32,984 nucleotides of DNA. Source: JABMMZ01 sp044368575 (lineage in GTDB: Bacteria > Bacteroidota > Bacteroidia > NS11-12g > UBA955). Below, piece by piece: positions 1 through 8,432 of the stretch; the stretch's first letter is position 1, and each line of letters opens with the position of its first letter. A program made the translations under genes and the position numbers. The stretch is taken from contig JBIPPH010000021.1 in the NCBI GenBank assembly GCA_044368575.1, positions 1-32,984 of the forward strand. Direction: 5' to 3'. The notes under the pieces were generated by a model. The model did no database searches, was not told where the DNA came from, and saw only the letters and a program-made list of their open reading frames with translations.

Positions 1-638
1 CAGGTAAAACCACGTCGTTTTACATGACGGTTGGCTTGGTTAAACCAGACGAAGGCCACATCTATTTAGACGATCTTGAAATCACCGATTTGCCCATGTA
101 TAAAAGGGCGTTAAAGGGCGTTGGTTATTTGCCCCAAGAAGCATCAGTATACAGAGAATTAACCGTTGAAGACAACATCAAAGCGGTATTAGAATTAACC
201 AAGCTGAGTGCAGCTGAACAAAACGCTAAACTGGAAAGCCTTTTAGAAGAATTCAGTCTCAACAGAGTGCGCAAAAACTTAGGCAAAGTGCTCAGTGGTG
301 GCGAACGCAGAAGAACTGAAATCGCTAGAGCCTTAGCCACTGACCCAAAATTCATCTTGTTGGACGAACCATTTGCAGGGGTTGACCCCATTGCCGTTGA
401 AGACATTCAGCAGATTGTGTATACCCTCAAAAAGAAAAATATTGGCATTTTAATTACTGACCACAACGTTCAAGAAACCTTGAGCATTACAGACAGAGCC
501 TATTTGCTTTTTGAAGGCAAACTATTGAAACAAGGCTCAGCAGAAGAATTGGCAGAAGACGAACTGGTAAGAAAAGTCTATTTAGGTAAGAACTTCGTTT
601 TAAGACGAGCCATTACTCCAGAAACTACAGCAGAATGA
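1..638 (+). CDS. lptB: LptB-like lipopolysaccharide-export ABC ATPase, 5' end outside the window
   Basis: The reading frame is open from the first bases, and its first visible codons (from position 3) already lie inside the Walker A loop (GKTTSFYM), so the true start is upstream. The ATG at 24 is internal. About 211 residues are visible; the family is usually near 240, so only some 30 are missing. Also seen are the ABC signature LSGGE (291-305), Walker B LLDEP (357-371) with its catalytic Glu, and the switch His in ITDHN (from 453). The phrase MTVGLVKPDEG after Walker A is typical of LptB. The family powers LptFG, which extracts lipopolysaccharide from the inner membrane for transport to the outer membrane; it acts on the cytoplasmic face. 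The stop overlaps the pth start by 4 bases (ATGA), suggesting translational coupling. Another ABC ATPase is possible but the motif wording favours LptB. Confidence 0.88.
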   Translation, partial: GKTTSFYMTVGLVKPDEGHIYLDDLEITDLPMYKRALKGVGYLPQEASVYRELTVEDNIKAVLELTKLSAAEQNAKLESLLEEFSLNRVRKNLGKVLSGGERRRTEIARALATDPKFILLDEPFAGVDPIAVEDIQQIVYTLKKKNIGILITDHNVQETLSITDRAYLLFEGKLLKQGSAEELAEDELVRKVYLGKNFVLRRAITPETTAE

Positions 639-1195
639 AAACCCTGATTTTTGGCTTAGGCAATATTGGTCCTGAATACAATCAAACAAGGCACAATATC
701 GGATTTGAAGTCCTTGATGCCTTTGCTCAAAAACACGCCTCTACCTTTGCTTTAAACAAACATGCCATGGTGGCTGAGGGGCGCATCAAAAACAAAGCCT
801 TCGTATTAATTAAGCCTACCACTTTTATGAATTTGAGTGGCAAAGCCGTTCAATATTACCTGCAACAATACAAGTGCAACAAAGAGGAAATCCTTGTAGT
901 GACGGATGATTTAGCCCTTGACTGTTGCCAATTGCGCATCCGATTAAAAGGCAATCACGGTGGCCACAATGGCTTGCGCAACATTCAAGACACCTTGCAA
1001 TCTGGCGATTATCCGCGTATGCGATTTGGCATAGGCAGCCAATTCAACAAGCACCAACAAATTGATTTTGTTTTGGGCAAATGGAAAGCCGAAGAACAAG
1101 CAGCCGTGGAAGTCACCATTCAAAAAGCGGTAGCTGCCATTGAAAGTTTTTTACTAGAAGGGGCTTCAAAAGCCATGACACAATTTAACGGATAA
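635..1195 (+). CDS. pth: Peptidyl-tRNA hydrolase
   Basis: A 186-residue protein, normal for bacterial Pth, which cleaves peptidyl-tRNA released by stalled ribosomes and recycles the tRNA. The catalytic His20 is in TRHNIGFE; the other active-site positions match Asn66 (TTFMNLSG), Asp91/92 (VVTDDLAL) and Asn112 (GGHNGLRN), close to E. coli N68, D93 and N114. The usual GLGNPG opening reads GLGNIG, a variant I associate with Bacteroidota. It starts inside the lptB stop (ATGA) and is followed after one base by the thioesterase gene, so the three are probably one transcript. The enzyme is cytoplasmic. Identification is secure. Confidence 0.97.
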   Translation: MKTLIFGLGNIGPEYNQTRHNIGFEVLDAFAQKHASTFALNKHAMVAEGRIKNKAFVLIKPTTFMNLSGKAVQYYLQQYKCNKEEILVVTDDLALDCCQLRIRLKGNHGGHNGLRNIQDTLQSGDYPRMRFGIGSQFNKHQQIDFVLGKWKAEEQAAVEVTIQKAVAAIESFLLEGASKAMTQFNG

Positions 1196-1196
1196 T

Positions 1197-1592
1197 ATGA
1201 GCCAGCCATTTATATTGGAATTTAAAGTGAGGGATTATGAATTGGACTTACAAGGCATAGTCAACAACGCGGTTTACCAAAACTATTTAGAACACGCTCG
1301 TCATGAATACCTCAAGACCTTTGATTTAGACTTTAACCAATTGCATATTGACGGTTACGATGCCGTAGTCATTAAGTCTGAAATAGAGTATAAAAAGGCC
1401 CTAAAAAGTGGCGATACCTTTACGGTGCATACCCATGCTGAAAAAGAAGGCCGACTAAAAATCATTTTTCACCAAAGTCTTTTTGTAGGCACTGAGCAAG
1501 TTTTAGCCCTTAAAGCTAAAATTACCACCGCTTGCGTAAGCAACGGTAGACCCGTAGAACCCTTGCTAATACTCAATAAAATGGGTTTGTAG
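1197..1592 (+). CDS. Acyl-CoA thioesterase, 4HBT hotdog fold (YbgC/FadM-like)
   Basis: 131 residues, the usual size of a single hotdog domain. The N-terminal stretch VRDYELDLQGIVNNAVY aligns with the YbgC-type motif in which Asp (here Asp17) is catalytic and the helix following GIVNNAVYQNYLEHAR packs against the CoA substrate. Members hydrolyse acyl-CoA or acyl-ACP thioesters in the cytoplasm; which chain they prefer cannot be read from sequence. It begins one base after the pth stop and so is likely cotranscribed with lptB and pth. A possible terminator follows the gene. The family is well supported; the substrate is unknown. Confidence 0.85.
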   Translation: MSQPFILEFKVRDYELDLQGIVNNAVYQNYLEHARHEYLKTFDLDFNQLHIDGYDAVVIKSEIEYKKALKSGDTFTVHTHAEKEGRLKIIFHQSLFVGTEQVLALKAKITTACVSNGRPVEPLLILNKMGL

Positions 1593-1622
1593 GGCATGGC
1601 CAATTGGTCGATCTTCTGGCCG

Positions 1623-1642
1623 CCAAATGCTGGCATTTTTTT
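1623..1642 (+). terminator. Possible rho-independent terminator after the lptB-pth-thioesterase group
   Basis: GCCA, AATGC loop, TGGC, then A and seven Ts (1636-1642). The core stem is only 4 base pairs; an overlapping alternative pairs AAATG with CATTT. It lies about 30 bases after the thioesterase stop and before the nuo promoter, which is where a terminator is expected. The weak stem keeps confidence moderate. Confidence 0.4.
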
Positions 1643-1725
1643 AGGGTAATCTAGTTTACAAAACAACCTGATAAAAGTTGCTTAAAATTAATCTGTAAAC
1701 CCTGCTTTTTTAATGACTTATTTCC

Positions 1726-1733
1726 TATTTTTG
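1726..1733 (+). promoter_or_regulatory. Predicted -7 element of the nuo operon promoter
   Basis: TATTTTTG fits the Bacteroidota primary sigma -7 consensus TAnnTTTG exactly and sits 29 bases upstream of the nuoA start. No good TTG-type -33 box is visible at the expected distance (around 1703 only CTG is found). The 170-base gap 1593-1762 otherwise holds only the candidate terminator; I see no small gene in it. Confidence 0.5.
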
Positions 1734-1762
1734 CGTCCGTCAATTAAAAAAAGCACAAAAAA

Positions 1763-2146
1763 ATGATACTTTTAAACGTAGGCAATAATCTCTCTGATTA
1801 CTTACCTATTCTATTCATGTTCGTTGTGGCAGTAGGATTTATTGTTTTATCAATGGTCGCCACACATGCCCTCGGGCCTAAAAAGAACTCTAAAATCAAA
1901 TCTGATGCTTTTGAGTGTGGAATTGAATCCCAGGGAGACGCGAGAACCCCTTTTTCAATCAAATACTTTTTAGTGGCGATTTTATTTGTCTTGTTTGACG
2001 TGGAAGTTATTTTCATGTACCCTTGGGCAGTTAACTTCAAGCAATTGGGCCTAACTGGCTTGATTGAAATGTTTATGTTCATGGGCTTTGTCGTTATCGG
2101 TTTAATTTATATTATCCGAAAAGGCGCATTAACTTGGGAAAAATAA
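1763..2146 (+). CDS. nuoA: NADH-quinone oxidoreductase subunit A
   Basis: 127 residues with three predicted membrane helices (about residues 14-34, 67-87 and 97-118). The family signature is present: FECG around Cys52, then YFLVAILFVLFDVEVIF with the conserved acidic pair Asp79 and Glu81, and the YPWAV phrase. NuoA is a small membrane subunit at the join between the peripheral arm and the proton-pumping arm of complex I, close to the quinone cavity. It is the first gene of a 14-gene nuo operon and lies 29 bases after a predicted -7 element; the 36-base spacer to nuoB is the longest in the operon. Confidence 0.97.
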   Translation: MILLNVGNNLSDYLPILFMFVVAVGFIVLSMVATHALGPKKNSKIKSDAFECGIESQGDARTPFSIKYFLVAILFVLFDVEVIFMYPWAVNFKQLGLTGLIEMFMFMGFVVIGLIYIIRKGALTWEK

Positions 2147-2182
2147 AGAACCTTTCTTCATCTTATCCGTTATACTTAAATC

Positions 2183-2728
2183 ATGAGTGTTGATATTAAA
2201 CCAGAACACCAACCAGAAGGCCTAGAAGGCGCAGGTTTTTTTGCCACTTCATTAGACAAAGTGGTTGGTTTGGCAAGAGCCAATTCATTGTGGCCATTGC
2301 CATTTGCCACATCTTGTTGCGGCATTGAATTCATGGCTACCATGGCATCGCATTACGACTTAGCGCGATTTGGATCTGAGCGTTTGAGCTTCTCTCCAAG
2401 ACAAGCTGACTTGTTAATGGTAATGGGGACCATCTCTAAAAAAATGGGACCAATCTTACGCCAAGTATACGAACAAATGGCTGAGCCAAAATGGGTATTG
2501 AGCATGGGTGCTTGTGCTTGCAGTGGTGGTATCTTTGATAGCTATTCAGTATTGCAAGGCATTGACAGAATTATCCCCGTAGATGTATACATTCCGGGTT
2601 GCCCACCAAGACCAGAACAAGTTTTGGATGGCATTTTAAAGATTCAAGAATTAACGAAATCAGAAAGCATTCGCCGCCGCGATTCTCCAGAATACAAAGC
2701 CATGCTTGAACAATACGGTATTGAGTAA
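2183..2728 (+). CDS. nuoB: NADH-quinone oxidoreductase subunit B
   Basis: 181 residues. NuoB carries the terminal [4Fe-4S] cluster N2, which passes electrons to quinone. Its four ligands are visible as Cys45-Cys46 (SCCGIEF), Cys111 (GACACSGG) and Cys140 (PGCPPRPE), with the same spacing as in E. coli NuoB. SPRQADLLMVMGT is also conserved. It is a peripheral, cytoplasmic-side subunit. Five bases separate its stop from nuoC. Confidence 0.98.
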   Translation: MSVDIKPEHQPEGLEGAGFFATSLDKVVGLARANSLWPLPFATSCCGIEFMATMASHYDLARFGSERLSFSPRQADLLMVMGTISKKMGPILRQVYEQMAEPKWVLSMGACACSGGIFDSYSVLQGIDRIIPVDVYIPGCPPRPEQVLDGILKIQELTKSESIRRRDSPEYKAMLEQYGIE

Positions 2729-2733
2729 TCTAT

Positions 2734-3243
2734 ATGGACAACAACACATTAAAAGACAGTATTGAACAAGCTTTGAAAGCTCAGTTTGATGCTCATTTCA
2801 TAAAAGCAGAAATGGACTATGACTTTCCGGTATTTACGGTAAAGGTTGATGCCATTCACGATGTCTTAAATTACTTAAAACAAACAGAAGGTTTAGGCTT
2901 TCATTTTTTAACTACACTTTGTGTCATCCACATGCCTGATCAAACAGGCGCTGAATTTGGTGTAATGTACCAATTGCACAACATGCACAGCAATCAACGC
3001 ATCAGGGTTAAAACTTGGTTGTCTAAAGACAATGTTCACATCCCAACAGCTTCAGATTTATGGCCAGCTGCCAATTGGATGGAAAGACAAGAATTCGATT
3101 TCTTTGGGGTCAAATTTGATGGCCACCCTAACCTAACCCGCATCCTTAACATGGATGAAATGAATTACTATCCTATGCGCAAGGAATATCCTTTAGAGGA
3201 TGGCTCAAGAGACGATAAAAACGATAAAATGTTTGGCAGATAA
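2734..3243 (+). CDS. nuoC: NADH-quinone oxidoreductase subunit C
   Basis: 169 residues, matching the single-domain NuoC (30 kDa subunit); it is not fused to NuoD as in enterobacteria. The C-terminal signature reads ERQEFDFFGVKFDGHPNL followed by RILNMD and KEYPLED. NuoC supports the quinone-reducing module and has no cofactor. Only three bases separate it from nuoD. Confidence 0.96.
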   Translation: MDNNTLKDSIEQALKAQFDAHFIKAEMDYDFPVFTVKVDAIHDVLNYLKQTEGLGFHFLTTLCVIHMPDQTGAEFGVMYQLHNMHSNQRIRVKTWLSKDNVHIPTASDLWPAANWMERQEFDFFGVKFDGHPNLTRILNMDEMNYYPMRKEYPLEDGSRDDKNDKMFGR

Positions 3244-3246
3244 TCT

Positions 3247-4449
3247 ATGAAAGACCTTCACAAATCAGATGCTATTGAAGTAGAAAAGGTATACAACATT
3301 CTAAACCTTGGTCCTACTCATCCGGCCACCCATGGTATATTTCAAAACGTTCTTAAAATGGACGGTGAAATTATTGTTGATGCGGTGCCAACTGTGGGTT
3401 ACATTCACAGAGCTTTCGAAAAAATTGCCGAGCACAGACCATACAACCAAATAACGCCATTAACAGACAGGTTGAACTATTGTTCATCGCCTATCAATAA
3501 TATGGGTTGGCATATGACCGTTGAAAAACTTATTGGTTGCCAAGTGCCAAAGCGTGCAGAATACATTCGTGTAATCGTAATGGAATTATCGCGCATTGCT
3601 GACCACATTATTTGTACAACCATTATTGGTCAAGATACAGGTGCTACCACTGGCTTCTTATACTTTTTCCAAATGAGAGAAAAGGTATATGAAATTTTTG
3701 AAGAAATATGTGGTGCCAGATTGACCACCAACATAGGTCGTATTGGTGGCATGGAGAGAGATTTATCTAAAACTGCAACCGATAAAATCGCTACCTTCTT
3801 AAAAGAATTCCCTGAGTTTTTAAAAGAGTTTCAAAGCTTAGTAGAACGCAACAGAATCTTTATGGACAGAACCATAGACTGCGGCCCTATTAGTGCTGAA
3901 ATGGCCTTGGCTTATGGCTTTACAGGCCCTAATTTAAGAGCAGCTGGTGTTGACTACGACGTGCGTGTAGCGCAACCATACTGTAGCTATCAGGACTTTG
4001 ATTTTAAAATTCCAGTTGGCAACAACGGCGATACCTATGACAGATTCATGGTCAGAATACAAGAGATGTGGGAAAGCTACGGCATCATTAAGCAAGCCTT
4101 TGAAGGTTTGCCTGCCGGACCAATCCACGCAGATGTACCAGAATTCTTTTTACCAGACAAACAGGATGTCTACAGCAAAATGGAAGCCTTGATTTACCAT
4201 TTCAAAATAGTGATGGGTGAAACAGCAGTTCCTAAAGGCGAAGTATACCATGCGGTAGAAGGTGGCAATGGCGAATTAGGTTTTTACCTCATCAGCGACG
4301 GTGGTCGTGCCCCATTCAGATTGCATTTTAGAAGACCTTGTTTTATTTATTACCAAGCCTACCCAGAAATGATTAAAAATGGATTGTTGAGCGATGCCAT
4401 TTTAACCATGAGTAGCATGAACATTATTGCAGGAGAACTCGACGCGTAA
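3247..4449 (+). CDS. nuoD: NADH-quinone oxidoreductase subunit D
   Basis: 400 residues, full length for a separate NuoD (49 kDa subunit), which together with NuoB forms the quinone-binding pocket. Conserved stretches include NLGPTHPATHG near the N-terminus (the His-bearing quinone headgroup loop), RIADHIICT, GRIGGMERDL, and the C-terminal RAPFRLHFRRPCF. It ends in GELDA, where many homologues end in GEIDR. It is peripheral on the cytoplasmic side. The next gene, nuoE, starts 16 bases after its stop. Confidence 0.98.
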   Translation: MKDLHKSDAIEVEKVYNILNLGPTHPATHGIFQNVLKMDGEIIVDAVPTVGYIHRAFEKIAEHRPYNQITPLTDRLNYCSSPINNMGWHMTVEKLIGCQVPKRAEYIRVIVMELSRIADHIICTTIIGQDTGATTGFLYFFQMREKVYEIFEEICGARLTTNIGRIGGMERDLSKTATDKIATFLKEFPEFLKEFQSLVERNRIFMDRTIDCGPISAEMALAYGFTGPNLRAAGVDYDVRVAQPYCSYQDFDFKIPVGNNGDTYDRFMVRIQEMWESYGIIKQAFEGLPAGPIHADVPEFFLPDKQDVYSKMEALIYHFKIVMGETAVPKGEVYHAVEGGNGELGFYLISDGGRAPFRLHFRRPCFIYYQAYPEMIKNGLLSDAILTMSSMNIIAGELDA

Positions 4450-4465
4450 AACAGATAGTAAACAC

Positions 4466-4987
4466 ATGTCAGCAACAAACACCATACATTTTAAACCAGA
4501 TACCTACGAGTTGATTCAAAAGATCATGAAGCGATATCCTGAAGGACGTCACAAATCAGCTTTGATTCCGGTTTTACATATTGCACAAGCTGAATTTGGC
4601 GGATGGCTGAGTCCGGAAACCATGGATTTAGTAGCAGAAACCTTGCGCCTTAAACCGATTGAAGTATACGAAGTAGCTTCTTTCTATACCATGTTCAACT
4701 TACAACCAGTTGGCAAATGTTTAATTGAAGTTTGCAGAACCAGTAGTTGTTGGTTATCTGGTGCTGAAGACATCATGGACCACTTAGAAAAACGCTTAGG
4801 CATTAAAATGGGTGAAACCACTGCAGACGGCCAATTTACCTTAAGAGCAGTAGAATGCTTGGGCAGTTGTGGCACCGCTCCAATGCTTCAGGTGGGCGCT
4901 GATTACCACGAAAACCTTACCATTGAAAAGGTGGATGGCTTGTTAAACGAACTCAAACAAAAAGACACCCATAGCAGATACTGTTAA
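4466..4987 (+). CDS. nuoE: NADH-quinone oxidoreductase subunit E
   Basis: 173 residues from the ATG at 4466. The frame is also open further upstream from a TTG at 4427, but that start would overlap the end of nuoD by 23 bases and add 13 residues of no family likeness, so I reject it. NuoE is the thioredoxin-like 24 kDa subunit holding [2Fe-2S] cluster N1a; its ligands are Cys90 and Cys95 (CRTSSC) and Cys131 and Cys135 (CLGSC). It pairs with NuoF at the NADH entry end of complex I. It has a short helical N-terminal region as usual. Confidence 0.96.
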   Translation: MSATNTIHFKPDTYELIQKIMKRYPEGRHKSALIPVLHIAQAEFGGWLSPETMDLVAETLRLKPIEVYEVASFYTMFNLQPVGKCLIEVCRTSSCWLSGAEDIMDHLEKRLGIKMGETTADGQFTLRAVECLGSCGTAPMLQVGADYHENLTIEKVDGLLNELKQKDTHSRYC

Positions 4988-4992
4988 TCGTC

Positions 4993-6330
4993 ATGAGCAA
5001 AAAGTTATTACTTAAAAACGACCACATTCCAGGCATTCAAAAATTGGATGTTTATAAAGCCAATGGCGGCTATAGCAGTATGGAAAAGGCTTTAAAAACC
5101 ATGAGCGCTGACGCCTTGGTTGAAGAAGTTAAAACCTCAGGCTTAAGAGGCCGTGGAGGTGCAGGATTCCCTACCGGTATGAAATGGAGCTTTTTGGCCA
5201 AACCAGAAGGTGTGCCTCGCTACTTAGTAGTGAATGCAGATGAATCTGAGCCTGGCACATTTAAAGACCGTTACTTAATGGAACGCATTCCTCATATCTT
5301 AATTGAGGGGGTTATCATTTCTAGTTTTGCTTTAGGCGCCAATACTGCCTATATCTATATTAGAGGTGAATATTTTTATGTAGCAAGAATTGTAGAACAA
5401 GCCATAGAAGAAGCCTACAATGCCGGCCTTTTAGGCAAAAACATTATGGGCAGTGGTTTTGATCTTGATGTGTATGTTCAAATTGGAGCAGGCGCCTACA
5501 TTTGTGGCGAAGAAACCGCATTAATTGAAAGTCTTGAAGGCAAACGCGGTAATCCAAGAATTAAACCGCCATTCCCTGCAATAGCTGGTTTATACGGATG
5601 TCCTACTGTGGTTAACAACGTTGAAACCATAGCAGCTGTTGTGCCTATTGTTGAAATGGGTGGAGCAGCCTATGCACAAATAGGTGTAGGTAGAAGTACT
5701 GGTACTAAATTAATTTCAGCTTCGGGGCATATCAACAAACCTGGTGTATACGAAATTGAGTTGGGTTTACCAGTGGAAGAATTCATTTATTCAGAAGCCT
5801 ATTGCGGAGGCATTCGCAATGGTAAAAAACTTAAAGCCGTTGTGGCGGGAGGTTCTTCAGTACCTATCTTACCTACCGAATTGATTTTAAAAACCGCCAA
5901 TGGCGAGCCGCGTTTAATGAGCTATGAAAGCTTAGGCGATGGTGGCTTTGCTACTGGCACTATGTTGGGTTCAGGTGGTTTTATTGCCATGGACGAAGAC
6001 ACCAGCATCGTGAAAAATTTATATACGTTTTCGAGATTCTATCACCACGAAAGTTGTGGCCAATGCAGTCCTTGTAGAGAAGGTACTGGTTGGATGGAAA
6101 AAATCCTTAAGAAGATACTCGACGGCAAAGGCACTTTGCAAGACATTGATTTACTTTGGGATATCCAAAGCAAGATAGAAGGCAAAACCATTTGCCCACT
6201 GGGTGAAGCTGCCGCATGGCCTGTAGCCGCCGCAATCAGACACTTTAGAAGTGAATTTGAAGCTTACGTTAAGCACCCAGAACAAATCAAAGACATCAAA
6301 CATTATTACAGATTGAACACCACAGCTTAA
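4993..6330 (+). CDS. nuoF: NADH-quinone oxidoreductase subunit F
   Basis: 445 residues, usual length. NuoF oxidises NADH using FMN and passes electrons to [4Fe-4S] cluster N3. The glycine-rich FMN/NADH loop GRGGAGFPTG is at residues 53-62; GAGAYICGEETAL (about 166-177) is the second nucleotide-binding signature. Cluster ligands are Cys355, Cys358 and Cys361 (CGQCSPC) and Cys401 (ICPLGE). It starts five bases after nuoE. Its presence with nuoE and nuoG means this complex I can use NADH, unlike Bacteroidota that lack the input module. Confidence 0.98.
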   Translation: MSKKLLLKNDHIPGIQKLDVYKANGGYSSMEKALKTMSADALVEEVKTSGLRGRGGAGFPTGMKWSFLAKPEGVPRYLVVNADESEPGTFKDRYLMERIPHILIEGVIISSFALGANTAYIYIRGEYFYVARIVEQAIEEAYNAGLLGKNIMGSGFDLDVYVQIGAGAYICGEETALIESLEGKRGNPRIKPPFPAIAGLYGCPTVVNNVETIAAVVPIVEMGGAAYAQIGVGRSTGTKLISASGHINKPGVYEIELGLPVEEFIYSEAYCGGIRNGKKLKAVVAGGSSVPILPTELILKTANGEPRLMSYESLGDGGFATGTMLGSGGFIAMDEDTSIVKNLYTFSRFYHHESCGQCSPCREGTGWMEKILKKILDGKGTLQDIDLLWDIQSKIEGKTICPLGEAAAWPVAAAIRHFRSEFEAYVKHPEQIKDIKHYYRLNTTA

Positions 6331-6335
6331 GCCAT

Positions 6336-7388
6336 ATGACTACGGTAAAACTTACAATAGACGATATACCAGTTGAAGTGCCAAAAGGCACCACCATTTT
6401 ACAGGCTGCTCGTATGATTGGCGGCGATGTAGCCCCTCCTGCTATGTGCTACTACAGCAAGCTAAAAACCAGCGGTGGTTATTGCAGAACTTGTATTGTT
6501 AAAGTTGAACAAGGTTCTGAAAAAGATCCTAGACCAATTCCTAAACCCGTTGCCAGTTGCAGAACTGAAGTGGCAGAAGGCATGGTGGTAAGAAACATCA
6601 CCTCACCAGAGAATCTTGAAGCCAGAGCAGGTGTGGTTGAAATTTTATTGGCCAATCACCCATTGGATTGTCCTGTTTGTGACCAAGCTGGTGAATGTCA
6701 TTTACAAGATTTATCTTATGAAAATGGCAAAGCGGCTACCCGTTTTGAATTTGATAAACGCGAATACGAACCGATTGATTTAGGCGACAAAATCAAATTG
6801 CACATGAACCGTTGCATTTTGTGTTACCGTTGCGTAAAAGTTGCCGATCAATTAACAGATGGCCGTTGCCATGGTGTAATCAACAGAGGCGACCACGCTG
6901 AAATTTCAACCTATATTGAAAAAGCTATAGACAATGATTTTTCAGGCAACATGATTGATGTTTGCCCTGTAGGTGCCTTAACAGATAAAACCTTCCGTTT
7001 TAAAAGCAGAGTTTGGTACACAAAACCAATCGATGCCCATAGAGATTGTAAACAATGCTGCGGCAAAGTTAGACTATGGAATTCTGGCGAAGAAGTATTG
7101 CGTGTAACTGCTCGCAAAGACGAGTGGGGTGAAGTAGAAGACAATGCTGATGGCAGCACTGCATGGATTTGCAATGAATGCCGTTTTGATAAAAAACAAA
7201 TGAGTGATTGGACAATAGAAGGTCCATCAAAAGTGAACAGACACTCTGTGATTTCTGCCAACCATTACGAGCAATTGCGCAACATTAAAATGGACACGCT
7301 CAGAATGATTGGAGCCAAACCACATGGCGAAAAAGTCAACCTTGGCGAAGGCGCCCTTAACCCTAACAACCTTGACAATCAAAAATAA
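6336..7388 (+). CDS. nuoG: NADH-quinone oxidoreductase subunit G, short form
   Basis: 350 residues, about half the length of E. coli or Thermus NuoG. The N-terminal iron-sulfur part is complete: [2Fe-2S] ligands Cys38, Cys50, Cys53, Cys75; a His108/Cys112/Cys115/Cys121 set for the His-ligated [4Fe-4S] cluster; and Cys160, Cys163, Cys166 with Cys210 for the next [4Fe-4S]. It then runs into the start of the molybdopterin-oxidoreductase-like domain (Cys238, Cys241, Cys242, Cys279, Cys282) and stops soon after, so the large inactive molybdopterin domain is missing. The stop is followed three bases later by nuoH with no leftover coding sequence, so this is a natural short form rather than a frameshift. 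From memory, short NuoG is common in Bacteroidota. It conducts electrons from NuoF toward NuoI. Confidence 0.94.
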   Translation: MTTVKLTIDDIPVEVPKGTTILQAARMIGGDVAPPAMCYYSKLKTSGGYCRTCIVKVEQGSEKDPRPIPKPVASCRTEVAEGMVVRNITSPENLEARAGVVEILLANHPLDCPVCDQAGECHLQDLSYENGKAATRFEFDKREYEPIDLGDKIKLHMNRCILCYRCVKVADQLTDGRCHGVINRGDHAEISTYIEKAIDNDFSGNMIDVCPVGALTDKTFRFKSRVWYTKPIDAHRDCKQCCGKVRLWNSGEEVLRVTARKDEWGEVEDNADGSTAWICNECRFDKKQMSDWTIEGPSKVNRHSVISANHYEQLRNIKMDTLRMIGAKPHGEKVNLGEGALNPNNLDNQK

Positions 7389-7391
7389 TTC

Positions 7392-8417
7392 ATGGATCCA
7401 ATACTCTTCAAAGCCATATTAGTTGTAACCATATTTATCGTGACCCTTTTGGTGGCTTTATACGCCACCTTTGGTGAACGCAAAATCGCGGCTGTTATGC
7501 AAGACCGTGTAGGCCCTAACAGAGCAGGCCCTTTTGGTTTATTACAACCATTAGCAGATGGTATCAAAATGTTCATGAAACAAGAATTGATTCCTTCAGT
7601 CTCTAACAAGTGGTTGTTTATTATTGGCCCTTGTATTGCCATGTTAACCGCGCTTATGACCGGTGTGGTGATTCCATGGGGTGGCAACTTAGAATTGTTT
7701 GGTCAAACCTTCAGCTTACAAATCGCTGACTTAAACGTTGGCATTTTATACCTATTTGGTGTGGTATCTTTAGGCGTATACGGCATCATGATTGGTGGTT
7801 GGGCTTCAAACAACAAATTCTCTTTGTTGGGTGCTATCAGAGCTTCATCTCAAATGATCTCATACGAAATCGCTATGGGATTAGCCATCATTGCTTTGGT
7901 GATGAGCACCGGCACTTTGAGTTTAAAAGAAATTGTGATGCAGCAAGACGCTGGCATAGCCAATGTGGTATACCAACCTTTGGGCTTCTTGATTTTCTTA
8001 ATCTGCGCCTTTGCTGAAACCAACAGAGCACCATTCGATTTACCTGAATGTGAAACAGAATTAATTGGTGGTTACCACACAGAATATTCTTCTTTAAAAT
8101 TGGGTTTCTTCTTATTTGCTGAATACATTAACATGTTCATTTCATCTGCTGTTATTGTATCGTTCTATTTTGGTGGCTATAACTTCCCTTTCCAACATGA
8201 ATTGGGTCTTGATGGCAATGCGCTAACCTTATTACAAACAGGATTTTTCTTTGCGAAAATCTTCTTCTTTGTGTTCTTCTTTATGTGGGTGCGTTGGACC
8301 ATCCCAAGATTCAGATACGACCAGTTGATGCACCTTGGCTGGAAAGTCTTATTACCTTTGGCCTTAATTAATATTTTCGGCACTGGCATAGTGATGTGGT
8401 GGATGGGCAAAATATAA
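7392..8417 (+). CDS. nuoH: NADH-quinone oxidoreductase subunit H
   Basis: 341 residues with about eight membrane helices. NuoH links the quinone site to the proton-pumping arm. Signatures seen are GERKIAAVMQDRVGPNRAGP near the N-terminus and ETNRAPFDLPECETELIGG in the middle, the latter being the acidic loop lining the quinone channel. The start is 3 bases after the nuoG stop. Confidence 0.98.
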   Translation: MDPILFKAILVVTIFIVTLLVALYATFGERKIAAVMQDRVGPNRAGPFGLLQPLADGIKMFMKQELIPSVSNKWLFIIGPCIAMLTALMTGVVIPWGGNLELFGQTFSLQIADLNVGILYLFGVVSLGVYGIMIGGWASNNKFSLLGAIRASSQMISYEIAMGLAIIALVMSTGTLSLKEIVMQQDAGIANVVYQPLGFLIFLICAFAETNRAPFDLPECETELIGGYHTEYSSLKLGFFLFAEYINMFISSAVIVSFYFGGYNFPFQHELGLDGNALTLLQTGFFFAKIFFFVFFFMWVRWTIPRFRYDQLMHLGWKVLLPLALINIFGTGIVMWWMGKI

Positions 8418-8432
8418 AAAACAATAAAAATC

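Noticed and set aside
4427..4465. Longer nuoE beginning at a TTG within nuoD
   Set aside because: The added residues are not family-like, and the ATG at 4466 gives a normal NuoE.
6911..7261. A 116-residue minus-strand open frame inside nuoG
   Set aside because: It is antisense to conserved NuoG codons, including several cluster-ligand Cys, and shows no family likeness.
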